From positions 1 to 15,944 of the forward strand of contig JAJJLU010000864.1 in NCBI GenBank assembly GCA_023807065.1: a stretch of DNA of 15,944 nt, read 5' to 3'. Origin of the DNA: Isotricha intestinalis. Lineage: Eukaryota > Ciliophora > Litostomatea > Vestibuliferida > Isotrichidae. Positions 8,429-15,944 of the stretch are shown in pieces; the stretch's first letter is position 1, and every line of letters begins with the position of its first letter. The notes under the pieces were generated by a model. That model saw only the letters and a program-made list of their open reading frames with translations. It did no database searches and was not told the origin of the DNA. A program made the translations under genes and the position numbers.

Positions 8429-9273
8429 TTTTATTTTTTCCTATTTTATTTTTTATTTTTTCCTTTTATATTTTTTTGAAATATTTTCCTTTTTGAAAAT
8501 AGTCGAAAATAATTTATTTAATATTATAAATAAATGAATTAAGAAAATATGATAAATTATTTAAATTAATTAAATAAAAATTAAAATAATATATTTATAA
8601 ATAAAGAAAAAACATTATTAATAAAGTAAGCAATATATTTTTTTATTTTATAAATTTTTTTTATAATTTTTTTTTAATATAAAAAATATAAATATGTAAA
8701 ATTTGAAAAACAAATTCCAATTAAATTGAAAGAATTTTAATATATTATTTTGAAAATAATCTTATTTTATTTTTATTTAATTTAAATTTAAATGGTTATT
8801 CAAGAAATTATAAATAATATGTCGGAGTTTATTTAATATATAAAAAAATTTATTACCCAAAAATTTAAATAACACTATTTATTCTAATAATTTTTTCTTA
8901 AATCCCAAATTTATAAATCTTCTTATTCTCATTCCAAAGATATTTCTTCAATATAATATATATCAAACATAAATGTGTTTATTTTAATGATTTAAAAATG
9001 AAATTTCAAAAAAATAAAAAAAGGTTGTTTTTTAAAAACAATACCATAAAAAGTTCTAAATATCTGATTAAAAATAACCTAAAAAAAACGAATAAAAGAA
9101 ATATTTGGGTGATAATAATTAATAAAAATTCCGAAATAAAATTTGAAAACCATTTTTTAAAAAAATAATTAATTTTTTAATTCAAATAATAAAAAATTAG
9201 CCAATAAAATTTCACCAAATTTAAAAAAAGAAATATATAAAGAAAAAAAAAATTTGAAAAAATAAAATAAAGA
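8429..9273. other. Long AT-rich spacer between divergent genes
   Basis: This 845-base region separates the divergently transcribed CDPK (-) and linker-histone-like (+) genes and should hold both promoters. It consists of A- and T-runs; I see no conserved box, repeat or RNA gene. One small open frame in it is listed separately. Confidence 0.5.
8998..9168 (+). CDS. Possible small basic protein, 56 residues
   Basis: A 56-codon frame starts MKFQKNKKRLFFKNN and ends with TAA at 9166-9168. It is rich in Lys, Asn and Ile and contains one Trp and a short hydrophobic run (IWVIII). It has no recognisable domain. In DNA this rich in A and T, chance frames of this length are uncommon but expected somewhere in 16 kb, so it may not be a gene. 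It ends about 105 bases before the linker-histone-like gene and could instead be in that gene's 5' region. Confidence 0.2.
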   Translation: MKFQKNKKRLFFKNNTIKSSKYLIKNNLKKTNKRNIWVIIINKNSEIKFENHFLKK

Positions 9274-9549
9274 ATGGCAAAGAGAACAAGCAAAAGAGCA
9301 AAAAAACCAACATCAAAAGTAAAAAAAGCAGAAAAGAAAACAACAACTAAAACTAAAAAACCAGCTGAAAAACCTGTTGTTGAAGATGTTAAAGAAGAAG
9401 TAGAAGTTCAAGAAAAAGAAAAAAGTGGTAAAAAAACTAAGAAATCTCAAAGAGAAAAAGTCAAGAAAACAGGAAAAAAAAGTACTCATAAAAAAACAAG
9501 AAAAACTGGAGGAAAAAACACTGGAGGAAAAAGAAAACCTAAGAAATAA
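9274..9549 (+). CDS. Lysine-rich linker-histone-like (H1-type) protein
   Basis: A 91-residue protein made largely of Lys, Thr and Arg with Ala, Pro and Ser: MAKRTSKRAKKPTSKVKKAE, KKTTTKTKKPAEKP, a short acidic-hydrophobic middle (VVEDVKEEVEVQEKE, about 35-49), then KTKKSQREKVKK and a Gly/Lys tail (TGGKNTGGKRKPKK). This resembles ciliate macronuclear H1, which lacks the globular winged-helix domain of animal H1 and is simply a basic tail. It would bind linker DNA in the macronucleus. Another basic nuclear protein (HMG-like or ribosome-associated) cannot be excluded, since there is no diagnostic motif. The composition, small size and start behind an A-rich leader support a real gene. It ends with TAA. 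Confidence 0.6.
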   Translation: MAKRTSKRAKKPTSKVKKAEKKTTTKTKKPAEKPVVEDVKEEVEVQEKEKSGKKTKKSQREKVKKTGKKSTHKKTRKTGGKNTGGKRKPKK

Positions 9550-10114
9550 ATTACTTTTTTAATTAAAACAATTTAATTAATATATCAAATTTTCACTCAT
9601 TTTAAATTTTTTTTATGCTCATTTTTTATTGATTTTATATATTTTATTTTTTTTTTAAAAAATGATTGTTTTTTCATTTTTGAAATAGAATTTTTAATTA
9701 TTTCTATAATAAAAACTCATGTCAATCTTAGGAAAATTTATGAAATTCATTTTTTTTCAAGAGAAAATTTCTGAATTTCATTTATTAATTCAATTTAAAT
9801 TATTAATTGTAATAATTTATCAAAAAATAAAATACAAAAAAAATAGAAAGTATTTAATTAAAATATAAACCTTTTATTAAAGATATAATTAAATATAATT
9901 ATCAAACAAATTTTACTTTTCTAACTAAATAATAAAACAAATCTTTTAAATTCAAAAATATAAGACAAATCATTTTATTAATAAATAATCATCATGATTA
10001 TAAAACAAATTTTATATCAATAAAAATATATGAAAAGATAATTTAAATAAAAAAATAAATAGTTCTCAAAAAAAATAAAAATTTAAAATCCACAAATTTT
10101 AATTTAAAAAAAAA
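9550..10114. other. AT-rich spacer between convergent genes, one inverted repeat
   Basis: It holds the 3' regions of the convergent H1-like and radial-spoke genes. A perfect ten-base inverted repeat is present: ATGAAATTCA at 9740-9749 and TGAATTTCAT at 9772-9781, with a 22-base loop. I see no gene or RNA. Confidence 0.45.
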
Positions 10115-11623
10115 CTAAGCATCCTCATCTTTCTTATCCTCATCTCCTTGTTCTTCTCCTTTATCTTCTCCTTCTTCACCAGGTTCCTTAGGAGGGAAAT
10201 TAGGTTCAGGTTCATCATTTAAATCACTTAAATCAATAGGTAATTTAGGAAAAGCTTTATAATTAAAGTTACCATCTTTTTGTGTATCAATGAATTTTAA
10301 TCCATTTCCAAAATAAAAAAAATAACATTGTTTCCCAAAATAAAAATTATAAGCTCCAGGCCAAATTAAACTTTTAACACAAATAATTCCATAATCAGCT
10401 TTATTATCTTTTTGATCAGCAGGATCAAAATCAGGAGTTTCTTCAAGTAATTTAATATAAGGATTAATATATACTTTATCTTCATAAACTTGACATAATT
10501 TCCAAGCAGGTATTTTAACATTAGTTAAAGAACCACTTAATAAGAAATTATCTTTAGTAATACTTTTCATTCTTTCATCAAAAGGATCTTTCGATCTTTC
10601 TTTTTTTTGATATTCTTCTGGATCAGGAGCATCTTCTGGAACTTCAATAAAATGAGAAACTCTTCCTTGTTTTAATATACTAGGAAGAAAATGAATCCAA
10701 TTTTTCATATTTAATAAATCATTATGTTTAAAAGGTAAAGGTTTTTCATTTGGAACAAGCATCATAAATTGATTATCTGGATTATCTGGTTCAGCTAAAT
10801 TCCAATGATTAATATTTGGAACTAATTTTGTCCCATGATAAATTCTCGCTATTTGACATCTTAAATAATGTTCTTCTAATCCATTAAAATGAGGATTACT
10901 ATATATAGGTTTTTTTAAATTTCCTGTAAAAATATATCTAATTAATCTACTTTGTCTAACTTGTTCTGGTTTGACATCAGGTAATTCAACCCAATTATCA
11001 CTTAAATCATTAGTTACAAAATATACATCTCTATTAACACCATCATTCTTCCTTTGTTCCATATCAGGATCATAATTAAAATCAGCAGGAGGATCCATAT
11101 CAGCAACTTGAGCTATATAATAATCTTTTTCACTACCATAAATTTTCCCAAAAAAAGATATTTGTCCAGTTTGAAGTGTACCACTTAAATTTCTTAATGA
11201 ATTTGTTAATAGAAATGATTCTTCTTCTCCTAATGAAATTCCACAATAAGATAATTTCTGAAATAAATTATGATAATCTTCTATAAAATTTACTGCTGTT
11301 ATTGGTGTGGCTTCTCCTTCTGGATCTTCTGGCTTCTGCATTAATGGTTCTAAAAGTGACTTTTTCTTTTTAATGTTCTCTGTAAAAGAACTTAAATACT
11401 TTTCTAAACATTCTCTTTTTTCTTTATCGTTAAAATATTCACCATTCTTTTTTATTTTTAATGCTATGTCCTCAAAACGATCCATGTAAAAATCATTGTC
11501 GTTTGTTTCTTGCTTAAATTCAAACATTTTTGTCAATAAGGAAAGAATTGTCTCTTTTGATGTTTGAGATTTTATTTCTTCTAATTGGGATATTAACTCT
11601 TGATAAAGGGTTTCAGTTTCCAT
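10115..11623 (-). CDS. RSPH4A: Radial spoke head protein 4/6 (RSPH4A/RSPH6A, RSP4/6)
   Basis: A 502-residue axonemal protein of the RSP4/RSP6 family, which forms the head of the radial spokes of motile cilia and passes signals to the dynein arms. Family segments are seen in order: an N-terminal helical part (1-150), QISFFGKIYGSEKDYYIAQV (154-173), NWVELPDVKPEQVRQSRLIR (210-229), the cytoskeletal core IFTGNLKKPIYSNPHFNGLE (231-250), HYLRCQIARI (252-261), and a C-terminal block IICVKSLIWPGAY...YFFYFGNGLK (413-443). The tail (470-502) is highly acidic (EEGEDKGEEQGDEDKKDEDA), as in other family members. Length is typical. It is intronless and ends with TAG. In many organisms RSP4 and RSP6 are paralogues; sequence alone does not separate them here. 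The gene shows that the organism has motile cilia with radial spokes. Confidence 0.93.
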   Translation of the reverse strand: METETLYQELISQLEEIKSQTSKETILSLLTKMFEFKQETNDNDFYMDRFEDIALKIKKNGEYFNDKEKRECLEKYLSSFTENIKKKKSLLEPLMQKPEDPEGEATPITAVNFIEDYHNLFQKLSYCGISLGEEESFLLTNSLRNLSGTLQTGQISFFGKIYGSEKDYYIAQVADMDPPADFNYDPDMEQRKNDGVNRDVYFVTNDLSDNWVELPDVKPEQVRQSRLIRYIFTGNLKKPIYSNPHFNGLEEHYLRCQIARIYHGTKLVPNINHWNLAEPDNPDNQFMMLVPNEKPLPFKHNDLLNMKNWIHFLPSILKQGRVSHFIEVPEDAPDPEEYQKKERSKDPFDERMKSITKDNFLLSGSLTNVKIPAWKLCQVYEDKVYINPYIKLLEETPDFDPADQKDNKADYGIICVKSLIWPGAYNFYFGKQCYFFYFGNGLKFIDTQKDGNFNYKAFPKLPIDLSDLNDEPEPNFPPKEPGEEGEDKGEEQGDEDKKDEDA

Positions 11624-12121
11624 TTTATTTTTTAATTTTTTATTATTTTTTGTATTTTTTTTTGTTTATCTTATTTTTATTGGAATTTTTAATATATAAT
11701 GAGATAATAAATTTAAAAAATGAATAAGTAAAAGAATAATATTAAATTATAATAAGAATTTTCATACAACACAAATAGTTAAAAATTTAGGAAAAAGAAC
11801 CTTTTCAAAATAAAAAATCAGGAATCCTAAGTCAATAAAATTACAAATAAAAATAGAATTACTTAAAGATCAGAGAAACGTCTTTATTTAAAAAAAGATA
11901 ATGAAAATGTTATTAAATAATCTGATTTAATATTTTATAAATATAACAAATTATTTAATAAAATTAGCTTTGTTTGATGATTATATTTAATCTATTTTTC
12001 ATTTTTTTTTTAAGGGAAATATAAAAAGTTTTTTATAATAATTTCTTTATTTTTTCATAAGCTTTATTAGAAAATTAAAAAAAAACATTTTAACACTTAT
12101 AAATCCAAAAAACAAAATATT
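11624..12121. other. AT-rich spacer
   Basis: About 500 bases between two minus-strand genes. It should hold the radial-spoke promoter on the low side and the 3' region of the zinc-finger gene on the high side. I see no open frame, repeat or RNA gene in it. Confidence 0.5.
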
Positions 12122-12562
12122 TTAATCATTATTATTAACCTCATCATTTTTATTTTCCATTTCCAGAATTAAAACATCTTTATGTTCTTGAATTAAATGT
12201 TCCCAAAAAGCATTTTTATTTTTAAACTCTTGTCTACATTCTCTACATTCATAATGTTCAGCTTCACAATTAGGTTGATGAGCATCAAATTCATCTCCAT
12301 TAGCAAATTCTTTCTCACAATAAGGACATTTTGGTTTTATATCACCATTTGAAATTAATCTTTGAATTCCTATGTTTGGAGAACAATTAAATGGATAATT
12401 ACAAAAAACACATTTTTGATTATTTTTTTTTCTGTTTTCTGCACAATTCTTACAATATAATTTATGACAATTATCACATTCTAAAAGTTCTTTTAAAAAT
12501 TTCTTACAGTCTGGACATGTAAAATTATACTTTATAAATACGTCTTCTTGCTCATCTTCCAT
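12122..12562 (-). CDS. RING-like / C2H2 zinc-finger protein
   Basis: A 146-residue protein with three zinc-binding modules. The first is RING-like: Cys16, Cys19, Cys29, Cys32 followed by His33, Cys37, Cys40, Cys51 and Cys54 (CPDCKKF, CDNCHKLYCKNC, CVFC). The second is C-x2-C-x12-H-x3-C at Cys79, Cys82, His95, Cys99. The third is a canonical C2H2 finger, C-x2-C-x12-H-x4-H at Cys106, Cys109, His122, His127. The last 15 residues are acidic and Asn-rich. The order RING-like then C2H2-type fingers recalls TRAF-like E3 ubiquitin ligases without the TRAF (MATH) domain. E3 ligase activity is inference; the first module may be a different Cys-rich fold because a standard Cys-x-His spacing is not clear. 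It ends with TAA. Confidence 0.75.
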   Translation of the reverse strand: MEDEQEDVFIKYNFTCPDCKKFLKELLECDNCHKLYCKNCAENRKKNNQKCVFCNYPFNCSPNIGIQRLISNGDIKPKCPYCEKEFANGDEFDAHQPNCEAEHYECRECRQEFKNKNAFWEHLIQEHKDVLILEMENKNDEVNNND

Positions 12563-12720
12563 TTTTATTATATTTTTTTTTATTTATTTTTTTTTAAATT
12601 ATTTTTTCAGAATTTTTTAAGAAGATTAAAATGAATTAGTTATTTAAAATTAATCATCTACTTTTTACACTTTTTCAAAGAATATTTTTATCATATTTTT
12701 TTTATAAATTAATTATTTTT

Positions 12721-13392
12721 TTATTTTGATTTATTTCTATTTATTATTTTTTCTGCATATTCTATATTTTTTAAATTAAAATAATATTGTCCTCCTTTTT
12801 TCTTTTTGAATAAAGAAGTTTTATTTTGATAATTATTGCTATCAGTAAAATATATACCAATATTTCTAGAATTAATATTTTTTTTATTTCTTTTAGATAT
12901 ATAAGGAAAAGAAATATTTTTCAAAACAGCACCATCAATATCAGAACTGTTATTTAAATATTGTTTAATTAAAACAGCTCTTTTTCCAAAAATATTTTTA
13001 GCTTGATATTTTTGAAAAGGAGTAGGTTTTAATTTTTTATTTAAAATATAATTAATTTTCTTTTGACTGTGAAAATGATATAAATTTTCATCATTTTTCT
13101 TTAATTTAATAGTTTTTCTTTCAATAGGAATAGGATCCTTATCTTTAATTATTTTATTATAATCAGTAAAATTAATATCATTAAAAAAAACAGAATATTT
13201 TTGTTTTTGAATATTATATTTTGTCATTTTATTATTTGAAATTTTAAATAATAATTTATTAACAGTATTATTTGTAGTATCTATTTTATCTAATAATCTT
13301 GCATTAACACTTATATTTGAATCAGTTTGTAATCTTCTATGAGAAAAATTTTCATGTAAAAGATCATAATATTGTTTTACATTAAATAACAT
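12721..13392 (-). CDS. Hypothetical basic Asn/Lys-rich protein
   Basis: I do not recognise this 223-residue protein. It starts MLFNVKQYYDLLHENFSHRR and is basic throughout, rich in Asn, Lys, Ile and Tyr, with short less-biased patches such as KKLKPTPFQKYQAKNIFGKR (about 116-135) and VLKNISFPYISKRNKK (155-170). No signal peptide, membrane segment, Cys cluster or catalytic motif is visible. The open frame is too long to be chance in DNA this AT-rich. It lies 158 bases downstream, in coordinates, of the zinc-finger gene start and 117 bases from the GSK3 gene end, all on the same strand. It is similar in size and composition to the hypothetical protein at 1568-2218, but I see no clear sequence similarity between them. 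Confidence 0.65.
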   Translation of the reverse strand: MLFNVKQYYDLLHENFSHRRLQTDSNISVNARLLDKIDTTNNTVNKLLFKISNNKMTKYNIQKQKYSVFFNDINFTDYNKIIKDKDPIPIERKTIKLKKNDENLYHFHSQKKINYILNKKLKPTPFQKYQAKNIFGKRAVLIKQYLNNSSDIDGAVLKNISFPYISKRNKKNINSRNIGIYFTDSNNYQNKTSLFKKKKGGQYYFNLKNIEYAEKIINRNKSK

Positions 13393-13509
13393 TTTATAAA
13401 AAAACCAAATTAATAATTAATCAATAAATACATAAATAATAATAATAATTTTTTTAAAATATTTTTAGATAAATATATATATATATCAAAATCCCAGTCA
13501 AACAGTTTT

Positions 13510-14550
13510 TTATTTGATTTGACTTAATAATTTATTAATATTTTCTTTATCATATTGAAATTCACATTCTTGAAATTGAAAAATATGTTTAGGAATATGA
13601 TTTCCGTTAGGAAGTTTAAAATCTTTTTTTTTCAAATCATCAAAAAAAGGATGATTAAGAGCTTGATAAGGAGTTAATCTTTTATTAGGTTCATAAACTA
13701 ATAATTTATCAACTAAATCAATAAATTGTAAATCATCTGTTTTATCTTTAAAAATATCTTTCCACAATTTATGATTAATATTAGGTAATTTACTAATATG
13801 AACTTTAGGATTCATTTCATAAATTTGTTCTTTTGTTGGAGTACCTAAAATTTTAATAATTTCATACATTTGTTCCTTTGCACTTTTACCTGGAAAAATA
13901 GCTCTATTTAAAACTAATTCTGCAATAACACAACCAATACTCCAAACATCAACTTGACAATTATAATAAGTTGCTCCTAAAACTAATTCTGGAGGTCTAT
14001 AATATCTTGAACATATATATGCAATATTTTCTTCATTTTTTACTAATTGTTTTGCACAACCAAAATCACATAATTTTAATGTATAATCTGATAAATTTAT
14101 TAATATATTTTGAGGTTTTATATCTCGATGACATATTCCTATTGAATGTAAATATCCTATTGATTTTAACATTTGATATGAATATAATTTTAATAAAGAA
14201 GATGGAAATTTTGTTCCATTATGCTTATTTTTTGATATTAAAATTGATAAAGTTTCTGGAACATAATCCATTATACAATTTAAAAAAACATCATCACTTT
14301 TTGCTTTTGGAATATTTGCTTTTGTATAGTAAAATGCTAGTAATTTTACTATATTTGGATGATTTAATTTCTGCATTATTGATAATTCTCTGTTTTTATA
14401 TCTTCGATCTTGAAATACCTTTTTTACTGCAACTTTTTCTCCTGTTTTAATTATTTTGGCTAAGAATACTTCTCCAAATGCTCCTTGACCTATTATGTCT
14501 TTTTTATCAAAAATTAAATCATTTTCTGTTATTTTTTCTTCTTTTTCCAT
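13510..14550 (-). CDS. GSK3: Glycogen synthase kinase 3 (GSK3/shaggy)
   Basis: A 346-residue CMGC-family kinase, clearly GSK3. Motifs: GQGAFG (21-26), catalytic Lys43 in VAVKKV, QDRRYKNREL (47-56), HRDIKPQN (141-148), DFGCAK (162-167), and the activation loop YICSRYYRPPEL with Tyr178 in the place of the autophosphorylated Tyr216 of human GSK3 beta. The three basic residues that hold a primed phosphoserine substrate are kept (Arg54, Arg142, Lys167). GTPTKEQI and EMNP (236-247) are also typical. The N-terminal extension is only about ten residues, so the inhibitory Ser9-type site is absent and inhibition by AKT-type phosphorylation is unlikely. It is intronless, starts at MEKEEK and ends with TAA. 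In many protists GSK3 acts in development and stress; its exact role here is unknown. Confidence 0.95.
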   Translation of the reverse strand: MEKEEKITENDLIFDKKDIIGQGAFGEVFLAKIIKTGEKVAVKKVFQDRRYKNRELSIMQKLNHPNIVKLLAFYYTKANIPKAKSDDVFLNCIMDYVPETLSILISKNKHNGTKFPSSLLKLYSYQMLKSIGYLHSIGICHRDIKPQNILINLSDYTLKLCDFGCAKQLVKNEENIAYICSRYYRPPELVLGATYYNCQVDVWSIGCVIAELVLNRAIFPGKSAKEQMYEIIKILGTPTKEQIYEMNPKVHISKLPNINHKLWKDIFKDKTDDLQFIDLVDKLLVYEPNKRLTPYQALNHPFFDDLKKKDFKLPNGNHIPKHIFQFQECEFQYDKENINKLLSQIK

Positions 14551-14664
14551 ATTTTTTATTTTGAATTAAAAATAATAATAAGTTATTTTATTTTTATTTT
14601 ATTTTTTTCTTTCATTTGAAAATAATTTTATTTTATTTGTTTTTAACAATTAGACATTTATACT

Positions 14665-15270
14665 TCAATTTTCAAATTTATCTATAAATTCATTAATTGT
14701 TTGATACATTTCATTTAAAGCTTCACTAATAATTAAAGTTCTTGAAAATTGAGGAGTAATACCAAAATCATTTACTAATGAACAACTAACATCTTTAGTT
14801 GGAATTTGTGTATAACTTTTAGAAATAAATTCATATATTTCAATTTTTAAATCATAATCGAATAATACTCTTAATTTACCATTTGTTATAACTAAATTAT
14901 CAGAATATTTTTCAAATTTGGCAAAATTATTTATAATTAATAAATGTTTATTTTCTGAAATTTGATATTCTTCAGGATCATCTAAATTTACACTTAATAA
15001 ACTTAAATTTTCTTCATATTTATCTTTAAAAATTAAAGGTAAAGTTTTATATCCTGCATTAAAAGTCCAATCTTTCCCTTCTTGATCAATAATTATACTA
15101 TATTTACATTTTTCAGTAAAATAATGTGAAACAAAGTCTTTCCAAAATTCAATATTATTTTCTTTTATATGTTTATGTTTATTGAAATATTCATTTATGA
15201 TAACTACCAATTTACCAGGAAAATATTCAGGATTTTGTGTTGGGGGTATTATATCTTGAGAAAAATTCAT
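14665..15270 (-). CDS. LIM-domain-binding (Ldb/SEUSS-family) protein
   Basis: A 201-residue protein matching the LIM-binding dimerisation domain shared by animal Ldb1/Chip and plant SEUSS. The family landmarks occur in the right order: FWKDFVSHYFTEKCKYSI (42-59), LPLIFKDKYEENLSLLSV (77-94), a strand pair around LLIINNFAKFEKYSDNLVI (110-128), GKLRVLFDYDLKIEIYEF (131-148), IPTKD (156-160), and FGITPQFSRTLIISEALNEM (169-188). Ldb proteins dimerise and bridge transcription factors bound at distant sites. The frame ends with TGA just after the dimerisation domain, so the LIM-interaction segment of animal Ldb is absent; SEUSS proteins also lack it. This makes a general transcription cofactor more likely than a LIM partner. 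It sits 114 bases upstream of GSK3 in the same direction, but no functional link is implied. Confidence 0.75.
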   Translation of the reverse strand: MNFSQDIIPPTQNPEYFPGKLVVIINEYFNKHKHIKENNIEFWKDFVSHYFTEKCKYSIIIDQEGKDWTFNAGYKTLPLIFKDKYEENLSLLSVNLDDPEEYQISENKHLLIINNFAKFEKYSDNLVITNGKLRVLFDYDLKIEIYEFISKSYTQIPTKDVSCSLVNDFGITPQFSRTLIISEALNEMYQTINEFIDKFEN

Positions 15271-15755
15271 TATTATTTTTAATAAAATTTTATTATTTTT
15301 TGGATAAATGAATAATAATGAAAGAGAAAAAAGGAATTAAAAAAGAAATAACACAAAATTAAATAGAAATTCAAATTAAAGGAAATAAGACAATAATTAA
15401 AAATGTATTCATAAAGAAATTATGTACACCCTTCTTATAAAATATATATGAAAAAAAAGAAATTTAATAATAATATCATAATCAAAAACCTCCTATATTT
15501 TAATGAACGATAATGTATTTTTAATAAAATTCTTAATTATATTAAATTATTTTTTTTTTCTAAGAATCCTTTTAGAAATGAAAAAAAAAGAAAACCTAAT
15601 TTTATTTAGTTCAGAAATGAAGATTATTTTGTAAAGATATTTATTATCAAATAATATAAGGAAAAAAAAATACAATAAATTTAAATAATATCAATATATA
15701 ATTGAATAAAATAAAAAATAAGAATGTTAACAATATAATTAAAAGATTTAAACAA
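15271..15755. other. AT-rich spacer
   Basis: About 485 bases between two minus-strand genes, made of A- and T-runs with scattered G. I see no open frame, tRNA or repeat. It should contain the promoter of the LIM-binding gene and the 3' region of the gene at the right edge. Confidence 0.5.
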
Positions 15756-15944
15756 TTATTTTTTATTATTTTCTTTTCCATTTTTTTTGTCTTTTGAATT
15801 TTTTTCATTTATGTCAATTAATTTTCCTGCATTTTTTGCAATTGAGACACTGTTAAAAGATTTTGTTTCTTCATTATTTCTATTCTAACCTTTTCTGGAG
15901 TAATTTATCAATAATATCTTGAATATATAAATTTTCATCGTCTT
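15756..15944 (-). CDS. 3' end of an unrecognised gene (partial)
   Basis: The gene enters from the right edge, so its start is outside the window. One frame reads DDENLYIQDIIDKLLQ from about 15939 and would stop at a TAG just after it. If a 40-base intron (15850-15889, GTTAGA to AACAG) is removed, the frame continues KSVSIAKNAGKLIDINEKN and ends in a Lys/Asn-rich tail with TAA at 15756-15758. Without splicing, another frame gives ITPEKVRIEIMKKQNLLTVS and QLQKMQEN, stopping at 15818-15820; this also looks coding, so the model is uncertain. An alternative is an intron that ends near 15900 and feeds that second frame. Product unknown. Confidence 0.45.
15850..15889 (-). other. Candidate 40-nt intron
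   Basis: On the minus strand it runs from GTTAGA (15889) to TTTTAACAG (15850). Its removal links two coding-like frames in phase 2 and removes an in-frame TAG. Size and composition resemble the RBMX2 intron, but the competing unspliced frame across it is also open, so support is modest. Confidence 0.4.

Noticed and set aside
7004..8537. Several plus-strand open frames opposite and just beyond the CDPK gene
   Set aside because: All lie opposite the CDPK coding frame or extend from it, are Phe/Leu/Ile-rich and contain no motif; they are shadows.
13971..14450. A 159-residue plus-strand open frame opposite GSK3
   Set aside because: It is rich in Leu, Ile and Tyr as expected from the reverse complement of an Asn/Lys/Glu-rich AT-biased gene, and GSK3 on the other strand has full conserved motifs.
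1..15944. tRNA, rRNA, transposon ends or CRISPR arrays
   Set aside because: I looked for T-loop-like GGTTCGA motifs, GC-rich islands, repeated spacers and transposase motifs on both strands and found none.

Overview
The window looks like the end of a macronuclear chromosome of a ciliate that reads the standard genetic code. Evidence: (1) the first 34 bases are C-rich telomeric repeats with a seven-base unit, CCCCAAT, the expected polarity for a left chromosome end; (2) base composition is extremely AT-rich, including at third codon positions; (3) intact genes end with TAA, TAG and TGA alike, so no stop codon appears reassigned; (4) genes are short, closely packed and mostly intronless, and the one well-supported intron is 46 nt; (5) the gene set fits a ciliated protist (radial spoke head protein, calcium-dependent protein kinase with four EF hands, GSK3, linker-histone-like protein). 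A standard-code, very AT-rich ciliate with this telomere suggests a litostomatean, perhaps a rumen or gut trichostome such as Entodinium. That assignment is inference.

Layout. 1-34 telomere; 35-431 empty subtelomere; 432-2218 two unrecognised Asn/Lys-rich proteins (+); 2696-3409 a secreted granulin-like Cys-rich protein (+); 3619-4260 the ESCRT-III protein CHMP5/Vps60 (+). From about 4487 to 6060 lies a stretch of decayed genes: a minus-strand pseudogene with a PCI-type C terminus resembling COP9 signalosome subunit 3, a decayed copy of the first exon of the RBMX2 gene, and a fragment faintly like a small GTPase. The intact RBMX2/Ist3 splicing factor follows at 6104-6800 (+) with one 46-nt intron. 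Then come a CDPK (6899-8428, -), a long AT-rich spacer, a linker-histone-like protein (9274-9549, +), radial spoke head protein 4/6 (10115-11623, -), a RING-like/zinc-finger protein (12122-12562, -), an unrecognised basic protein (12721-13392, -), GSK3 (13510-14550, -), a LIM-domain-binding (Ldb/SEUSS) protein (14665-15270, -) and the 3' end of a further minus-strand gene at the right edge.

The genes are housekeeping and regulatory functions (membrane remodelling, splicing, calcium signalling, chromatin, cilia, kinase signalling, transcription cofactor) with no operon logic. I see no mobile element, CRISPR array, rRNA or tRNA. The most unusual signals are the seven-base telomere unit, the pseudogene cluster, and a marked 5'-to-3' switch in synonymous codon choice inside several genes (Ile ATA early, ATT late), clearest in GSK3.
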